Origin: Eumeta japonica
Taxonomy: Eukaryota > Arthropoda > Insecta > Lepidoptera > Psychidae
Direction of reading: 5' to 3'
DNA: 64,000 bases
Assembly (NCBI GenBank): GCA_005406025.1
Contig: BGZK01001277.1
Span: 113,385-177,384 of the forward strand
Each line of letters starts with the position of its first letter. The first letter of the stretch is position 1. Below are positions 11,030-21,884 of this stretch, one piece after another. The translations under genes and the position numbers were made by a program. Below the pieces are notes generated by a model, which saw only the letters and a program-made list of their open reading frames with translations, did not search any database and was not told where the DNA came from.

Positions 11030-11460
11030 AGTGAGAACGAAAACAAAGAAAAAAAAAAGAAAATAAAAGAAACGTCAAAATAATTCACTCGGCCGTCTTT
11101 ATTCTCGCTGTTAAACCGGCATTACGCGAACCGGGAATGCCCTCCTCCGCGTTAGCCGTTAACCCCGGGCCCGCCAGACCGCGGCCCGGAATTGAATCTC
11201 CTCCCGAAATTCTATCTCGGAATATGCAAACCGTACATTCGCCCACTACAAAGGCCCCGCTATTTCTGGCTGGGGCTGCCGCCGCATTCGGCGCTCGTCC
11301 CGAGTGGACTGCACAGGCGGCTGCGTTCGGCCGACGCTGCGCGACCGCTAGTTCCAGCTATGGAGTATTTTCGAAGTATCGAAAGTATTCTGCGCGTTGT
11401 CATGAAAGCGATATAAATGGAACGCTTAGGGAGTGGTTTCGGTGTCTGTTTTTCTGTTAA
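11030..11460 (+). other. GC-rich island with a 107-codon open frame
   Basis: GC-rich from 11090 to 11360. A plus-strand frame of 107 codons (11137-11460) opens with MPSSALAVNPGPARPRPG and is Ala/Pro-rich; a second overlapping frame of 74 codons is also open. The composition follows base content and no family is recognised. A purine-rich A/G tract lies just upstream (11040-11075). Confidence 0.4.
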
Positions 11461-12400
11461 AAAGTTTTTTTTTTCTTAGAGAACTTTTAAATGAAAATGT
11501 TTTACCGTTTGATTTTTATTAGCGATGAAATGCACATACAATTTTGGAATACCAAATATAAATTTTAACGCTGTGAAAATTTTTGAATACAACTATCTTT
11601 TGCATTTATTTTTTGAAAGTGGATTGTTTTAAAAAGAACGTAATAATAATATAACAAATACATAGTTAATTGTGTCTGTTCTATTTTGTATGAAGTAGTC
11701 ACTCAGATTTATGTTTTGAATAATTATGTAAAATAATAACGTCTAAATATCAACATTAGCTACGTTATTTTTTTCGCAAAAATATACGAATCTAAAATCT
11801 AGTTGGTATCTTAATAATCGATTAATTTTATATGCTCTAATAATTTCGAAACTATATATATATATTAAACATAATTTTTATTGTAATATTCTTTTTAATG
11901 TGGGCACTAACTTTTATTATAAACATCGTGTTTTTGTAACACGAAAATGCAATTGTAATATTAAGTAATAAATAAGATTGTAATATTTGTTATCAAGTCT
12001 TAGTCACCACACGGCTGCGATTGCAAGAGGGTATCTCACTTAATTCTTTTTTTTTAACTCTATCATTCAATTATGATATGGCATGGCAACATTTCATGGC
12101 AACTTTGCGATGGCAACATTTATAAATGGTAGTTTTAAGTGTTCTTCGGGACTCTGAGGAGATGGCTTCATTTGTCTTAGTTAAAAATTCAGGCGTCATC
12201 ATGATCGAACCACTTTCATGTTTTTAGTCGAAAATGAAAGACGACAAAACGCCTTATGTTTGAGACGAGTAGTTTTTCCACATAAGGTATACGATTAATA
12301 TATTGATTTAGTAAATTTTTATTATTTTATAAGATGCTTGAACATTTAAAACATTTAATTGTTTAACGTTCTATGTTTTATTGTTCTTTCTCATGTTGCT
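11461..12400. other. AT-rich DNA, nothing recognised
   Basis: AT-rich, with a short direct repetition of ATGGCAACATTTxTA words at 12079-12126. Confidence 0.5.
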
Positions 12401-12404
12401 ATTT

Positions 12405-12605
12405 TCGTAAGTCGCGGCCGCTTCCGCCGCCGCAGACAGTGGCGCCACTAGTAATATGTCGGCGAGGCGCGTCATGCGCGGGCATTGCGGTCCGCACCTC
12501 GCGACACCTGTGTTTGACGCCGCAAAGGGCGGGCGGCCATCACGCGTTATTACACTGGCCCCGGGCCGCGCCCGACATCACGTCTGCCGTCTTATTGTCT
12601 GACCT
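12405..12605. other. CpG-rich island
   Basis: About 200 bp of GC-rich sequence with many CGC and GGC words. A plus-strand 82-codon frame (12373-12621) spans it and looks base-composition driven. Confidence 0.5.
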
Positions 12606-12629
12606 TTTCTGTAACTATTGACGTTTACG

Positions 12630-12705
12630 ATTTTTTTAACTTCCCTCTAAGTAAAAAAAAATTTTTCAAATAAAAAATAGGAAGTTATTATTTTGAGTAC
12701 GTTTT
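12630..12705 (+). repeat. AACTTCC-type repeat, truncated 5' fragment
   Basis: TTTTTTAACTTCCCTCTAAG and AGGAAGTTATTATTTTGAGT line up with the first 70 bp of the copy at 4378 (TTTAACTTCC...GGGAAGTTATTGTGTTCAGT). The rest of the element is absent. Confidence 0.5.
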
Positions 12706-12999
12706 ACAAAAGATAAATTTAACGGAGATGATTCAGAAACTAAATCCTTTCTTTAATTATTTTGTAGGAAAAGCGCCCCATGCTTTTACACTCAAATATT
12801 ATACTTTACTACAAATATGGTTTACACTCAGGCTTTTTAAGGTTAGCTGGATAGAGCAGGGTTCATTAATTATTTTCTGCTTTGTAGTAACACTAGCACC
12901 TAGTGGCTTAGTACCTAACTATTTATAAAAGAGTGGTTTTTTGGTTCTTTAAAGCTATTATTTTTTTGATTTTTTTTGTGAAATATTAAAAATAATGAG
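12706..12999. other. AT-rich DNA between repeats
   Basis: Contains a 66-codon open frame (12728-12928) rich in aromatic and aliphatic residues, not recognised; probably chance. Confidence 0.4.
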
Positions 13000-13255
13000 T
13001 TACATTTGGAATTTTTGTAATTTTGATGATAGTACCAATATCTTCGCAACAGTTCTTAAAGGGGCAAGGATACGTACAACAACATTAAATTCAGCGTCTT
13101 GAGGTGAGGGATTACATACCCTCATACCATTCAGCCCTCGTGTTTCATGTTTCTCAACTTGAATGGGCTTATCACACAGGATTCTAATTTTTAGGTTTAC
13201 TCCGAACCATCCCCAGTATTTACAACAAAATTGCGCAAATTTTAGAACTCCCAAA
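13000..13255. repeat. Leader of the 120-bp minisatellite
   Basis: This stretch runs without a break into the tandem array and shares its unit's last words (CCCAAACACGGTTAGG at the junction). On the minus strand an 84-codon frame is open (starting MGVLKFAQFCCKYWGWFGVN) but unrecognised. Array plus leader may be one larger element. Confidence 0.45.
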
Positions 13256-14200
13256 CACGGTTAGGGTACATTGTTCTGTTATGGAAAATGCATGTCTACC
13301 TTCTGCATATGTTATAAAATACTGAAAATCATTCAACACTGGAGTAAATTTTAAGACCATGAAAACAAGTTCCAACACGGCTAGAATAAGTTATTCCGTT
13401 ATGGAGTTGCAGTGCCATCTTTCTGCATCTGTCGAGTCTTAAAACATTAATTGCTGGAGTACAACTTCGAGATAATTCCAACAAATTCATACACGACTAA
13501 AATACAGTGTTCCGTTATGGAGTTCTAACGAAAATCTTCCAGTTCCACCATTAGACCCTGAATACAAATCATGGCAAAAGTATATTCGTCAATAGATTCA
13601 ATAAGCCCAAACATGAATGGAATAATGTTGTCTCGTTATGAAGTTCCAGTGTCAAACTTCGAGTTCCATCATCAGACTATGAAAACCAACCATAGTCAAA
13701 GAGTATCTCAAGACAATTCTAACAAGTCTAAACACAACTAGATTCTGTTGTTCTGTTATGGAATTACGGTGTCAGCTTTCCGGCTCTATCGCCAGACTCT
13801 GAAAACCAGTCATGGTCAGAGTGTATTTGACGATAATTCCAACAAGCCCAAATGTGGCTAAGTTATTTTTTTCATTAGTGAGTTCCAGTGTCAATCTTCC
13901 AGTTCCATTGTCAGATCCAGAAAGCCTATCATGACCAAAGTTAATTTTAAGATCATTTATACAAGCCTAAATACGGTTAGAATATGTTGCTCCGTTATGA
14001 AGTTCCAGTGTCAAGCTTCTGGCTCCATCACCAAACCCTGAAAGCCCATCATGTGTATTTTAAAATGTATTTCAGGACAATTCCTGCAAGCCCAAACACG
14101 GTTAGGATACTAGTATGTAATGACCTACCAACGGGTCGAAGGTGTTTCCGTTATGGAGTTCCTTTGCTTACCTTCTTTAGATCAGTCAATCATAAAATAT
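13256..14200 (+). repeat. Minisatellite, about 8 units of 120 bp
   Basis: The anchor GTTATGGAGTTCC (or close variants) recurs at 13278, 13398, 13514, 13635, 13755, 13874, 13994 and 14150, giving spacings of 120, 116, 121, 120, 119, 120 and 156; the last unit carries an extra segment of about 36 bp. Each unit reads roughly GTTCCAGTGTCAATCTTCC, AGTTCCATCATCAGACC, CTGAAAACCxATCATGG, TCAAAGTGTATTTCAAGA and CAATTCCAACAAGCCCAAA, then CACGGTTAG. Units differ at many sites, so the array is old. Because 120 is a multiple of three, a frame can pass from unit to unit: plus-strand 13984-14295 stays open for 103 codons. Confidence 0.92.
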
Positions 14201-14296
14201 CATTGTACTGTCATCTGAACTACACACAATTGCCAATTTTTATGATCATCCAACAACTACAAGTGAATAAAACTCAATATCTAAGATTTCCTTAAA

Positions 14297-15599
14297 TAAA
14301 TAAATACATACATATAAGAATACATACATACTATAAAAAAAAATACATACATATAAGTAAAGCTTAAGCTGAAGGAACCTTCTTAAAAATTAACATTTGC
14401 AGCTTTTTAGTATGAATAAGGATATTGATATATGTCGTTATACATCAATATCAGAACTTCCATTCGCATAAGTTATAAGTCGCGAAACGGTCGATTTCAA
14501 AAAACTCATGATCCCAAAAATTTTCAGTATTAAAAAAAAAATGAAAAAAGGTACTCCTTATATTGATTTATTAAAAGAAAATTAGAAACTTTAAAAAAAT
14601 ATCTATAAACGTTTAATCTGACGTTCAATTTTTTATACAGAAAGTACCTTCATATAGGACCACACAAGTACTATTATCTGTACAAGTACTGGATATATAA
14701 ATATCCACCGTTTTTATGATTATAGACTCAAACAATAGATAATTTAATACTCCAGACCACATTTTGTCAACATTTTTACACCTTTTGCGTTTTTGAGAAC
14801 TTTTTGATTCTTTCAAAAAAATTCTGAAAAAAATATTCATAAATTTTCATTTTTTTTTAATTTTAAATAAACTATTAACAATATTCCAAAATTTTACCGG
14901 GCTATAATAATAGCCCTTTCAATAACGCATCTCTTGATACTATTTTTATTTATTTACCTTAATAATTGAGAATGCTAGGTCCCCACACTTATTGGCAACG
15001 GATACCACACTGAAGGGATCGAAAAGGCATTTTCAATGCTAAAAAACATATTGTTGACGTGCTTTGCACTAGTCTAAAATAATATTAGCATGAACAATTC
15101 TTATATAATGATAAATACCAGAAGAGTAGTAATAACAAACAAATTCCACTTATAAAGCTATCCGGCTAATTAAACACTGAATAAACTAATTAAATATTAA
15201 CTAAAGCACTCCGGAACACCGGAAAAGGCTGAGTCGAGAAGGTGTTAAATTTAAATTACATTAATTTCACCATTTTTTAAATATTTAAATGAGGTCCATA
15301 AAACCTTCAATTAATGCATAAAGTTATAGATTTGATAAGTCGGGCCAAGCCAAGTGTTCCCCGAGAGCTTAATGAAATTACTCTCCTGAAATTAGAGTAA
15401 CGTTTTTGAGCATCCAATTGTCACGGAAGCTCAGGGCCGTTAAAACAAATTAGGCAACGGAATAAGTGGAATAAAACATTCGAATTTAATTAACTTGAAC
15501 GATTTATATATATGATATGCGAGAATCGTTAAGAAATACATTTGGTAATGACGTATCTTAAATACACGAACGTATATAATTTTATTTATAACCAGGTAC
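14297..15599. other. AT-rich DNA with a short ATACATAC repeat
   Basis: Directly after the minisatellite, ATACATACATATAAG occurs at about 14306 and again at about 14342. The remainder is unremarkable AT-rich sequence. Confidence 0.5.
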
Positions 15600-15960
15600 G
15601 ATTTCAGTAAAGGGAGTAAACAGATAATTCAAACGTTGAGCACGAAAATAAATATCGATTTTCCGAAAATGTTTTCCTGGTCATCTCTTCTCCTACGCTC
15701 GGGCTCCCCGTAGAGGGCTTTTTCATTGCACGACCGACGCGATAACGACATGCCGTTACCGTTACGAAGCCTTCGATATCGGAGCATTGGAATATATGGA
15801 ACGGCCTGCAGAGCTTCTTCATCCACTGAGACGGCACCGATACGTCGTCGCCGATGGGCCTCTGCCGCGTACGCTCCCCGTTGAATCGTCCGATAAAATC
15901 AAAAACGTGTAACGTAATAGCCCTACTACGCATGAGCGTCTGTATCATGTCCTCCTTGGA
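15600..15960 (-). other. GC-richer island open in two minus-strand frames
   Basis: About 350 bp near 50% GC inside AT-rich DNA. One minus-strand frame is open for 114 codons from 15948; a second, from about 15895 to 15629, carries a charged peptide with RRRR-type basic clusters (AVSVDEEALQAVPYIPMLRY near its start, KALYGEPERRRRDDQENIFG near its end). Basic clusters recall processing sites but no known neuropeptide is seen. No clear splice sites bound it. Both frames may simply be stop-poor. Confidence 0.3.
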
Positions 15961-17285
15961 CTGTAGTGTACTCGAAAATTTAGGGTTTACTTAGTCCAAT
16001 TATTTATGAATTTGTATTCTCGTCGAACACGATGTTAGGGACTTTTTTAAATCCAGGCGTTATCTGTGAAAAAGAAGAACTTTGCAGATGTTAAAAATAA
16101 AATAATAAAATCAAAATAATAAAATATGATTAAAGTTGACAAGAGAATATGAAAGTAATCATAAAATATTAAATGCATATAATTAAAATAGTGTAACCTA
16201 ATCGTTTTTGGTTTTCTAAGTAGGTAAAATACACGACTTGAAATCTGCCATATACCACAAAATAAGTACAAATATCTACAACTTAAGTTTAACTTGATTT
16301 TCACTTTTATTAATGAGACATAAAAGTGCGGTTTTAGCGCCACAGGTGTCGCGATGTGTCGTTGAAAAAAAGTTTCAAAATATAATTGTTGTTAATGTGT
16401 CGATGTCGATAAGTCGTTGACGGAATCAGTTATCTGTTTTATTTTTAGGGTTTCATACACTGGGTGAAAAAACGGAAAACTATATAGGATCACTCTCATG
16501 TTTGTTTGTCTTTCGATGTGTCTATGATAGTTTATTTTCTACGAATCTACTGAACGAAAAAACTTACGATTTAAGGTCAAGATTACGAACATACAGTGCG
16601 AACAAACCAATTCTGATTTGGGGCGGTCATTCTGGGGAACCAATTATAGAACAAAAACCGTGATCGAGTGTATATTGTGACATGCCCAATAAATTCGTCG
16701 TTTATGAGGAATACAAGTTTATATATTTTTTATGACCTGAAAATGCATGGTTTTAAAGTTTTAAAAAAAAATGTTCAACAATGGAACGTTTCCCTTTACC
16801 TTCAAGATTATTGAAGCCAAAATTTTTAATAAAACATGGATTGTAAGACCTCGTTGATAGTTCGCAGAAGAAGTGACTCAAAACCTAAGTCCACGTGTCC
16901 ACTCCATCCACTCTACGTGAAACGAAATAATCGTGAACAGAAAATATGTAAAAGCGTGTTGTTTAATTTCACCGAACACAAATATTCATTGCATTTGTAT
17001 TCGATGAAATTAAACTAGATATGTATAACACGAAATCCACCCACGCGAATATAAATCGCACTTGAACTTTTCTTAGATCAGCGTGTTTCAACTGAAATTT
17101 ACGACGTCGTTGATATCAAATAAGTATTATCTGATAACATTATTTGACTACTGACTCCAATAGAAAAAACATTTGCTTAATATAGATCATAATGCTTATG
17201 CTTTTAGGCAGACTTCGACAATTTCACCAGTTTAATTCGTTGTTTGTTTGTACCAAATCCATGCTCCCAGAATATAATTTCGTTG
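15961..17285. other. AT-rich DNA, nothing recognised
   Basis: AT-rich sequence with two open frames (98 codons minus at 16047-16343, 60 codons plus at 16836-17018) that resemble nothing known. Confidence 0.45.
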
Positions 17286-17289
17286 GGCG

Positions 17290-17830
17290 TCGTTTTCCCT
17301 TTAAAAAACTGACCTTTCATCCCGCTATCGGGTCCGTGACGGATCCGCCGCCGGGACGATTTGGGACGTGACACTTTAACGCAACTTGTATCAGATTTGT
17401 TTGCCCAAGTACTCGGCCCGCTTCGTGTACATAATCCGGCGGCGGAGAACCGCCCCGGCCTCTCCTCGAGCCGGTTAAAGAATCACGTCCAAACGTGTTG
17501 CCTATTTATTCTTGTTGTTTAATTTTACCTTCGCTTTGTTCGCGTCCTTTTGTTTGTTTTCTTTTTATTGCCCGGCCCGGTCGCGGGGGGCGGGCCGGGG
17601 CTGGGGGGCGGCGCGGCGACGGGGGTTCAGTTGGGCGTAATACAGAGATAAGTTTGGAAGAAATGCTTCCCTTGATCTCATTGTTGTGCAAATACCCCTA
17701 AATTACGCGCGGCCCGGATCGCCGGCGACAATTATTGGCGGTCGCGTCCGTCCGGCCCCCGCCGGCGCTGCACGCCTAATGTCGGATTCCTTTCGCTCTC
17801 AATAAAAGTGATTTGTTGATTTGTTTAATC
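17290..17830. other. Large CpG-rich island with G-quadruplex-type run
   Basis: One of the longest islands. It includes CCGCCGCCGGGACG-like sequence at 17345, a G-run cluster at 17584-17626 (GGGGGGCGGGCCGGGG then GGGGGG and GGGGG) able to form a plus-strand G-quadruplex, and a CpG-dense patch at 17705-17780. Overlapping frames of 61-68 codons on both strands follow base content. Confidence 0.55.
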
Positions 17831-17833
17831 GTT

Positions 17834-18289
17834 TTGACGTGACAACGTCTTAAATTAGGTTGCGGCTGGAGTCACTTTGAAAGTGTAACGCTGGTAACGT
17901 AACGATGAGTCACCGAACGAGAGAGGGTCCGCCGAATGCTGCGTCTCTCTCCCACTCAACTATGATCGGTCTGCGCGCGCAGCACTAGAGAATTAGTGCA
18001 TAGCTTGCAAAATGCAAGTTATTGTATGTATATTTGTATATAAATACGTATGTATGTGTAAAGGTAAAATAAAATTTTGTTAATATGAAATTCAGTGCGA
18101 GATTCTTTTGTATAAATTAATGTTTTAAATATAATTCTTTGTATAAATAAATGTTTTAAATTGTTATTTCATCCTTCTTCCTACTATACGAATGAATATT
18201 CACATTAAAATGATTTTACCATTCAAAGTCGTTGTCACGTAAAACTTTCGCCCGTATACCGACTTTACAGGCAACCAAATTTTTTTTTG
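17834..18289 (-). mobile_element. Non-autonomous element, copy 1 of an inverted pair
   Basis: Almost identical (about 95% by eye) to the reverse complement of 49948-50416. Read on the minus strand it begins TTTGGTTGCCTGTAAAGTCG and GTATACGGGCGAAAG and ends at TTAAGACGTTGTCACGTCAA. ACGTGACAACG sits near one end and its reverse complement CGTTGTCACGT at the other. The first 20 bases match, at all but one position, the 3' end of the Helitron helicase at 19725 (residues LVVCKVG). A 3'-terminal Helitron derivative is the likeliest identity, though the inverted termini are not typical of Helitrons. Confidence 0.8.
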
Positions 18290-18303
18290 TTATGAACAAT
18301 TTT

Positions 18304-18374
18304 AATTATGTGTTACATTAATTATAATAATTAATGTAACACATAATTATTATAATTAATGTAACACATAATTA
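18304..18374. repeat. Palindrome plus repeated arm
   Basis: AATTATGTGTTACATTAATT pairs with AATTAATGTAACACATAATT (45-bp near-perfect palindrome, 18304-18348), and the right arm is then repeated in tandem to 18374. It abuts the element at 17834-18289. Confidence 0.92.
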
Positions 18375-18383
18375 AAATAAGTT

Positions 18384-19050
18384 ATCTTAATTATAAACTA
18401 CATATATTGTTTTTAGTAGTTCTTAAATATGAGAAGGTATTGATGAAGTATGGTGAATAAAAATGTCGATATCAGGAATATATGACATCTAGTACTACGT
18501 ATTAAAACCTTCAAAAAGAACGAAAAAAGAGATGTCTATTTTTTTCGGTTTCAAAGTTACTCTATGAAACGGCGAAAAATTGTAAAGAAAGGAATCGGAG
18601 CTCCAAGCGAGTTTCAACCAAGTCGAATGTAAGTTTGAACCCCATTGGAATTAGTGGCGTGCATAAAACTTCAGTCGGAGTATGCATGGTTAAAAAAATT
18701 TATCAGTGTCAGCACTGTTTTGGTCGGTAGGCCAACGACGGTGGACTCCTTATTCATAATACAACAAAAAACCATAAAAATGCTTGTTGAAACAGCGTGG
18801 AATGGGTTCCGTACGTTGAATATCTATCATTATTTTTTAAACCTGACCCAAATTAGTTTGTTGAAACGTAAAAAATACGTATAATATCTGAATTGTTGAG
18901 GGAAACTGTTGAATATATTGTCTATTGTTTAATTCTGTCTTGTCGTATATTCTTGAATTCGTGGACTAAAACTGAGCGACAGAAGGTACTCTGATATTTA
19001 ATGTCTCGGTTTGTCCTTAAATTAATATTGCATCGCAATACATAGTGTCA
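18384..19050. other. AT-rich DNA, nothing recognised
   Basis: A plus-strand 79-codon frame (18645-18884) is open but not recognised. Confidence 0.4.
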
Positions 19051-19051
19051 G

Positions 19052-19255
19052 TATATACTTAGTGCCTATCAGTTTATAGTGGACATTGAAATGAAGCGGA
19101 AGATAAAGTCCACTATAAACTGATAGGCACTAAATATATGAGTGTATACTTAGTGAGTCTCAGTTTATAGTGGACAGTTAAAGATAAGATCCACTATATA
19201 CTGACATGAACTAAATATGTGAGTACATACTTAGAGAGTGTCAGTTGATTATACT
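19052..19255. repeat. Tandem hairpin array, period about 90 bp
   Basis: A 26-bp perfect hairpin: TTAGTGCCTATCAGTTTATA then GTGGAC (19059-19084) against GTCCACTATAAACTGATAGG then CACTAA (19109-19134). It is followed by a second, less perfect hairpin (TTAGTGAGTCTCAGTTTATA / ATCCACTATATACTGACATG) and a third left arm (TTAGAGAGTGTCAGTTGATT). No coding capacity; probably a MITE-like foldback repeat that expanded in tandem. Confidence 0.9.
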
Positions 19256-19256
19256 T

Positions 19257-19720
19257 ATATACTAGCTTTTGCCCGCGACTTCGAATATAGATATATGAAT
19301 TAAAAAAGATACAAACTAACTGGCTGACTGATTTACTGATTGATTAAGCAACGTTCGTAGCTAAAGATGCATCGAAAGATTATTATGGCATTCTTTATAC
19401 ATAACATTTTTACCGATTTTTGTCGTGATAAAGTCTTATAAATCGATGAACGCCGGCTGCATGCACGCACGAAAAAGCATGACTCAGTGTCGCGTTCCGC
19501 CGGAGCCGAGCATGCAAGCGCGGAACAAGCCATAGAAAGGTCGGTCTGAGCTTGTGACGTATCTCTCTCTTCCATTCCATCGGCCGATGAGTGGAAGAGA
19601 GATATAAAATAATGTATCTCCTATGATGATACAAAATAATTATCATTACTAGATGATACACAATAATGATAATTCTGTGATAATAATTCAATTCAATTCA
19701 TAATAGTATGCAATTTTTCA
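19257..19720. other. CTAGCTT-tip fragment and a GC-richer patch
   Basis: ACTAGCTTTTGCCCGCGACT at 19260-19279 is the tip of the family also seen at 2040, 26690, 29322, 46682 and 47729, followed by a short ACTGGCTGACTGATTTACTG tail. At 19445-19580 a GC-richer stretch without recognised content follows, then TGATGATACAAAATAAT-like short repeats. Confidence 0.5.
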
Positions 19721-19724
19721 TCAA

Positions 19725-20530
19725 TGTTTTCTTATGACGTTACCACTTAAAATTATTGTCCATAAACCGACTTTACAGACAACCAATTTTTTTTTTGTGG
19801 ATGGAGCTAAGACAACAAGAATACAAGGCCAGCTCCCACGAGAACAGGCAACAGAAAATTGTCCATGCGAAAAACAGTCCCGACGCATGTCTATTCTTGC
19901 AAATTTCAAAGTTTGGCCTCGCGATTTATTTATAGTCAAAGAAAAACATACTTTTGAAGGAAACTGAAGGCGCTTGAATTCGAATGTCAGATCATTGGTA
20001 GTCAACGGTATACGCGGCGCAAATACTATGTTTCTCCCTGTGGTTGCTCTGTCAATATAGTGGCTTCTACCAAATTTCTATATAAAACCTTAACTTGCAG
20101 TCTGGTAAAACATTGCATAATTTAGGTGGTTTTAAATTCCGAAGTAAAATCGCAGATGTACCGTCACGCAGCGAGAGCCTATGACATGGAAGACCCGATC
20201 GATTTATAATATTTAAAAACTCAACAGGATAGTGGACTGCTTCGTCTGTATTTACTACCTTACCTATGGAATAGTATATAATTTATTTGCCTTGAAATAA
20301 CTCCAAAAAAAGATTATCAATTAGAGCTTTTTGGTTATTTTTTGGTGTTATGTTTGTTGTAATAGCTCGTTCATGTAACCATTCCAAAGGCTTATCCTTT
20401 ATGAGCACTGTCAGGATATTTTTTTTATAAGGTCTTTGACTGTGTTAACTACTGTGCATAATTCAGTGGATATATTTAACATGCCGTTTAGTTCTGGGTA
20501 CACGCTATTTCCAATTTTTGGAAATCCATT
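19725..20530 (-). mobile_element. Helitron helicase (Pif1-like) C-terminal fragment, broken
   Basis: Remnant of the Rep-helicase protein of a rolling-circle transposon. On the minus strand, from high to low coordinates: a segment with ELCTVVNTVKDLIKK; PLEWLHERAI; VVNTDEAVHYPVEFLNIINR; SGLPCHRLSLRDGTS; LRNLKPPKLCNV; LVEATILTEQPQGET; then an open stretch of 94 codons (20005-19721) with NDLTFEFKRLQFPSKVCFSL, TINKSRGQTLKFARIDMR, FSHGQFSVACSR (helicase motif VI region), LVVLAPSTKKKLVVCKVG. These match the order of blocks in Helitron Pif1 helicases. Frameshifts and stops occur near 20030 and upstream. The N-terminal helicase motifs and the Rep domain are missing. Confidence 0.92.
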
Positions 20531-21350
20531 CCTTAAGGGGTTGAAATGAAGGATACAAATTTAATTTTTTTTTTAATTTTGAAGTAATAATTGTAATAAT
20601 TAATAGACAAACTCATGCAAGTAGTATATAGAAATAATAGTACATTGTTATTATTACTTTTTAGAAACTTTCATCCACTATTTTACCCTTTTCAACAATG
20701 TTTTTTTTTTAATAGTGATACAGCATATATTTGTTTTTTTTACATTCTTTAAATTAAATTTGGAAGAGTTTCAAAAACGTTCATCCCTTATTTTAAGCCC
20801 TTAAGGAACGAATTTCTAAAAACATCATAATAGAAATCATCTCCCCGTATTTCAAGTTTCTGGTATTCATAGCCACGGCTCTATGTTGCTGAAATAGTTC
20901 CCAAGCCTATTTTATAGCAACTCCATTTAATCACTTATAGGGGAAGTTTTGAAAAATTAAAAAAGCAAGTGCCTAATTATTATTTTTGAGAGAGAATATA
21001 ATTATACTGAGAGTTTGGAATAGATAAGTTAATAAAAATAGTTTTTTATACAAACTTGCACCCTTTTTAAGGGTAGTTTTTAAAAATTAGTAACAACGTT
21101 TTTTTATTATTCTTCGTAAAGAGTATTAACTGTGAGTTTGAAAACGCTACTATCAAAAATAACGAAGTTTCATATAAATTTTCAAGCCCAATTTTGCACC
21201 CTTAGGGCTGGAATTTTTAAAAATTCTTTCTAAGAAGCATTTGTACAAAATTTAATGCTTCTAGACCCAGCGGTTTTAGCTATACGTTGATCGACCAGTC
21301 AGTGAATCAGTTTGTCAATTTCTTCTTTTATAGATTTAGATATATATTCG
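20531..21350 (+). repeat. LINE-tail-like dispersed repeat, plus orientation
   Basis: Modules of ATCCACTATTTTACCCTTT, CATCCCTTATTTTAAGCCCTT and TTTTGCACCCTTAGGGCTGG, each followed by GAATTT(C/T)TAAAAA, ending GCGGTTTTAGCTATACGTTG, ATCGACCAGTCAGTGAATCA near 21300 and TAGATTTAGATATATATTCG. This is the layout of abundant lepidopteran repeat tails and the same family as 1215-1900 on the other strand. It abuts the Helitron remnant, so one may have inserted beside or into the other. Confidence 0.65.
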
Positions 21351-21479
21351 AAGCCCTCACAATAAGCGCTTTTTCTCGTCACATGGTACAGCTTGCAAAA
21401 CTCAAAATTAATTTATTTATGGTACATGCCGTGTTAGGGTAATAAACATAAATATGTGCATCAAATATCGATTTAATCG

Positions 21480-21600
21480 GTGTAGTAGGTACAGAACAAA
21501 TTGGCTGTGACAGACGGACGAGCAAACAGACGCACAAGTGATCCTATAAGGGTTCCCTTTTATCATTGAAGGTACGGTATTCTAAAAAAAATGTGTACTG
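21480..21600 (+). repeat. GATCCTATAAGGGTTCC tail, copy 1
   Basis: GACAGACGGACGAGCAAACA, AGTGATCCTATAAGGGTTCC and GGTACGGTATTCTAAAAAA form a tail motif common in lepidopteran repeats (usual form: CAGACAGAC...GATCCTATAAGGGTTCC...GGTACGGAACCCTAAAAA). A second copy lies at 53184. Confidence 0.7.
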
Positions 21601-21884
21601 ATTATTTATAATAATGGTTTCACAGGCACTATGCCTTTTTCCACGAGAAAAAGTAGCCTATGGCACGTTATGGCCCATAAATTATCCCTATACCAAAAAT
21701 CATATAGATCCATTGATAAAAAAAAAAACAAAACAAACAATCTTACACGTATATATTATTAAAGTAGGGATAAATATACAATACATAGAAACAAAAGTAT
21801 GCTCTATCATTAATTGTAATGCCACATGATCAAGACCGCTAGCAAAAACCGCAAGGGTCTGAACATGACAGTCGAAGAATTGAT
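21601..21884. other. AT-rich DNA
   Basis: An A-rich run at 21719-21735; nothing else recognised. Confidence 0.4.

Noticed and set aside
13256..14200. CRISPR-like array
   Set aside because: Units are about 120 bp, diverged throughout and without a repeat/spacer split; the DNA is eukaryotic.
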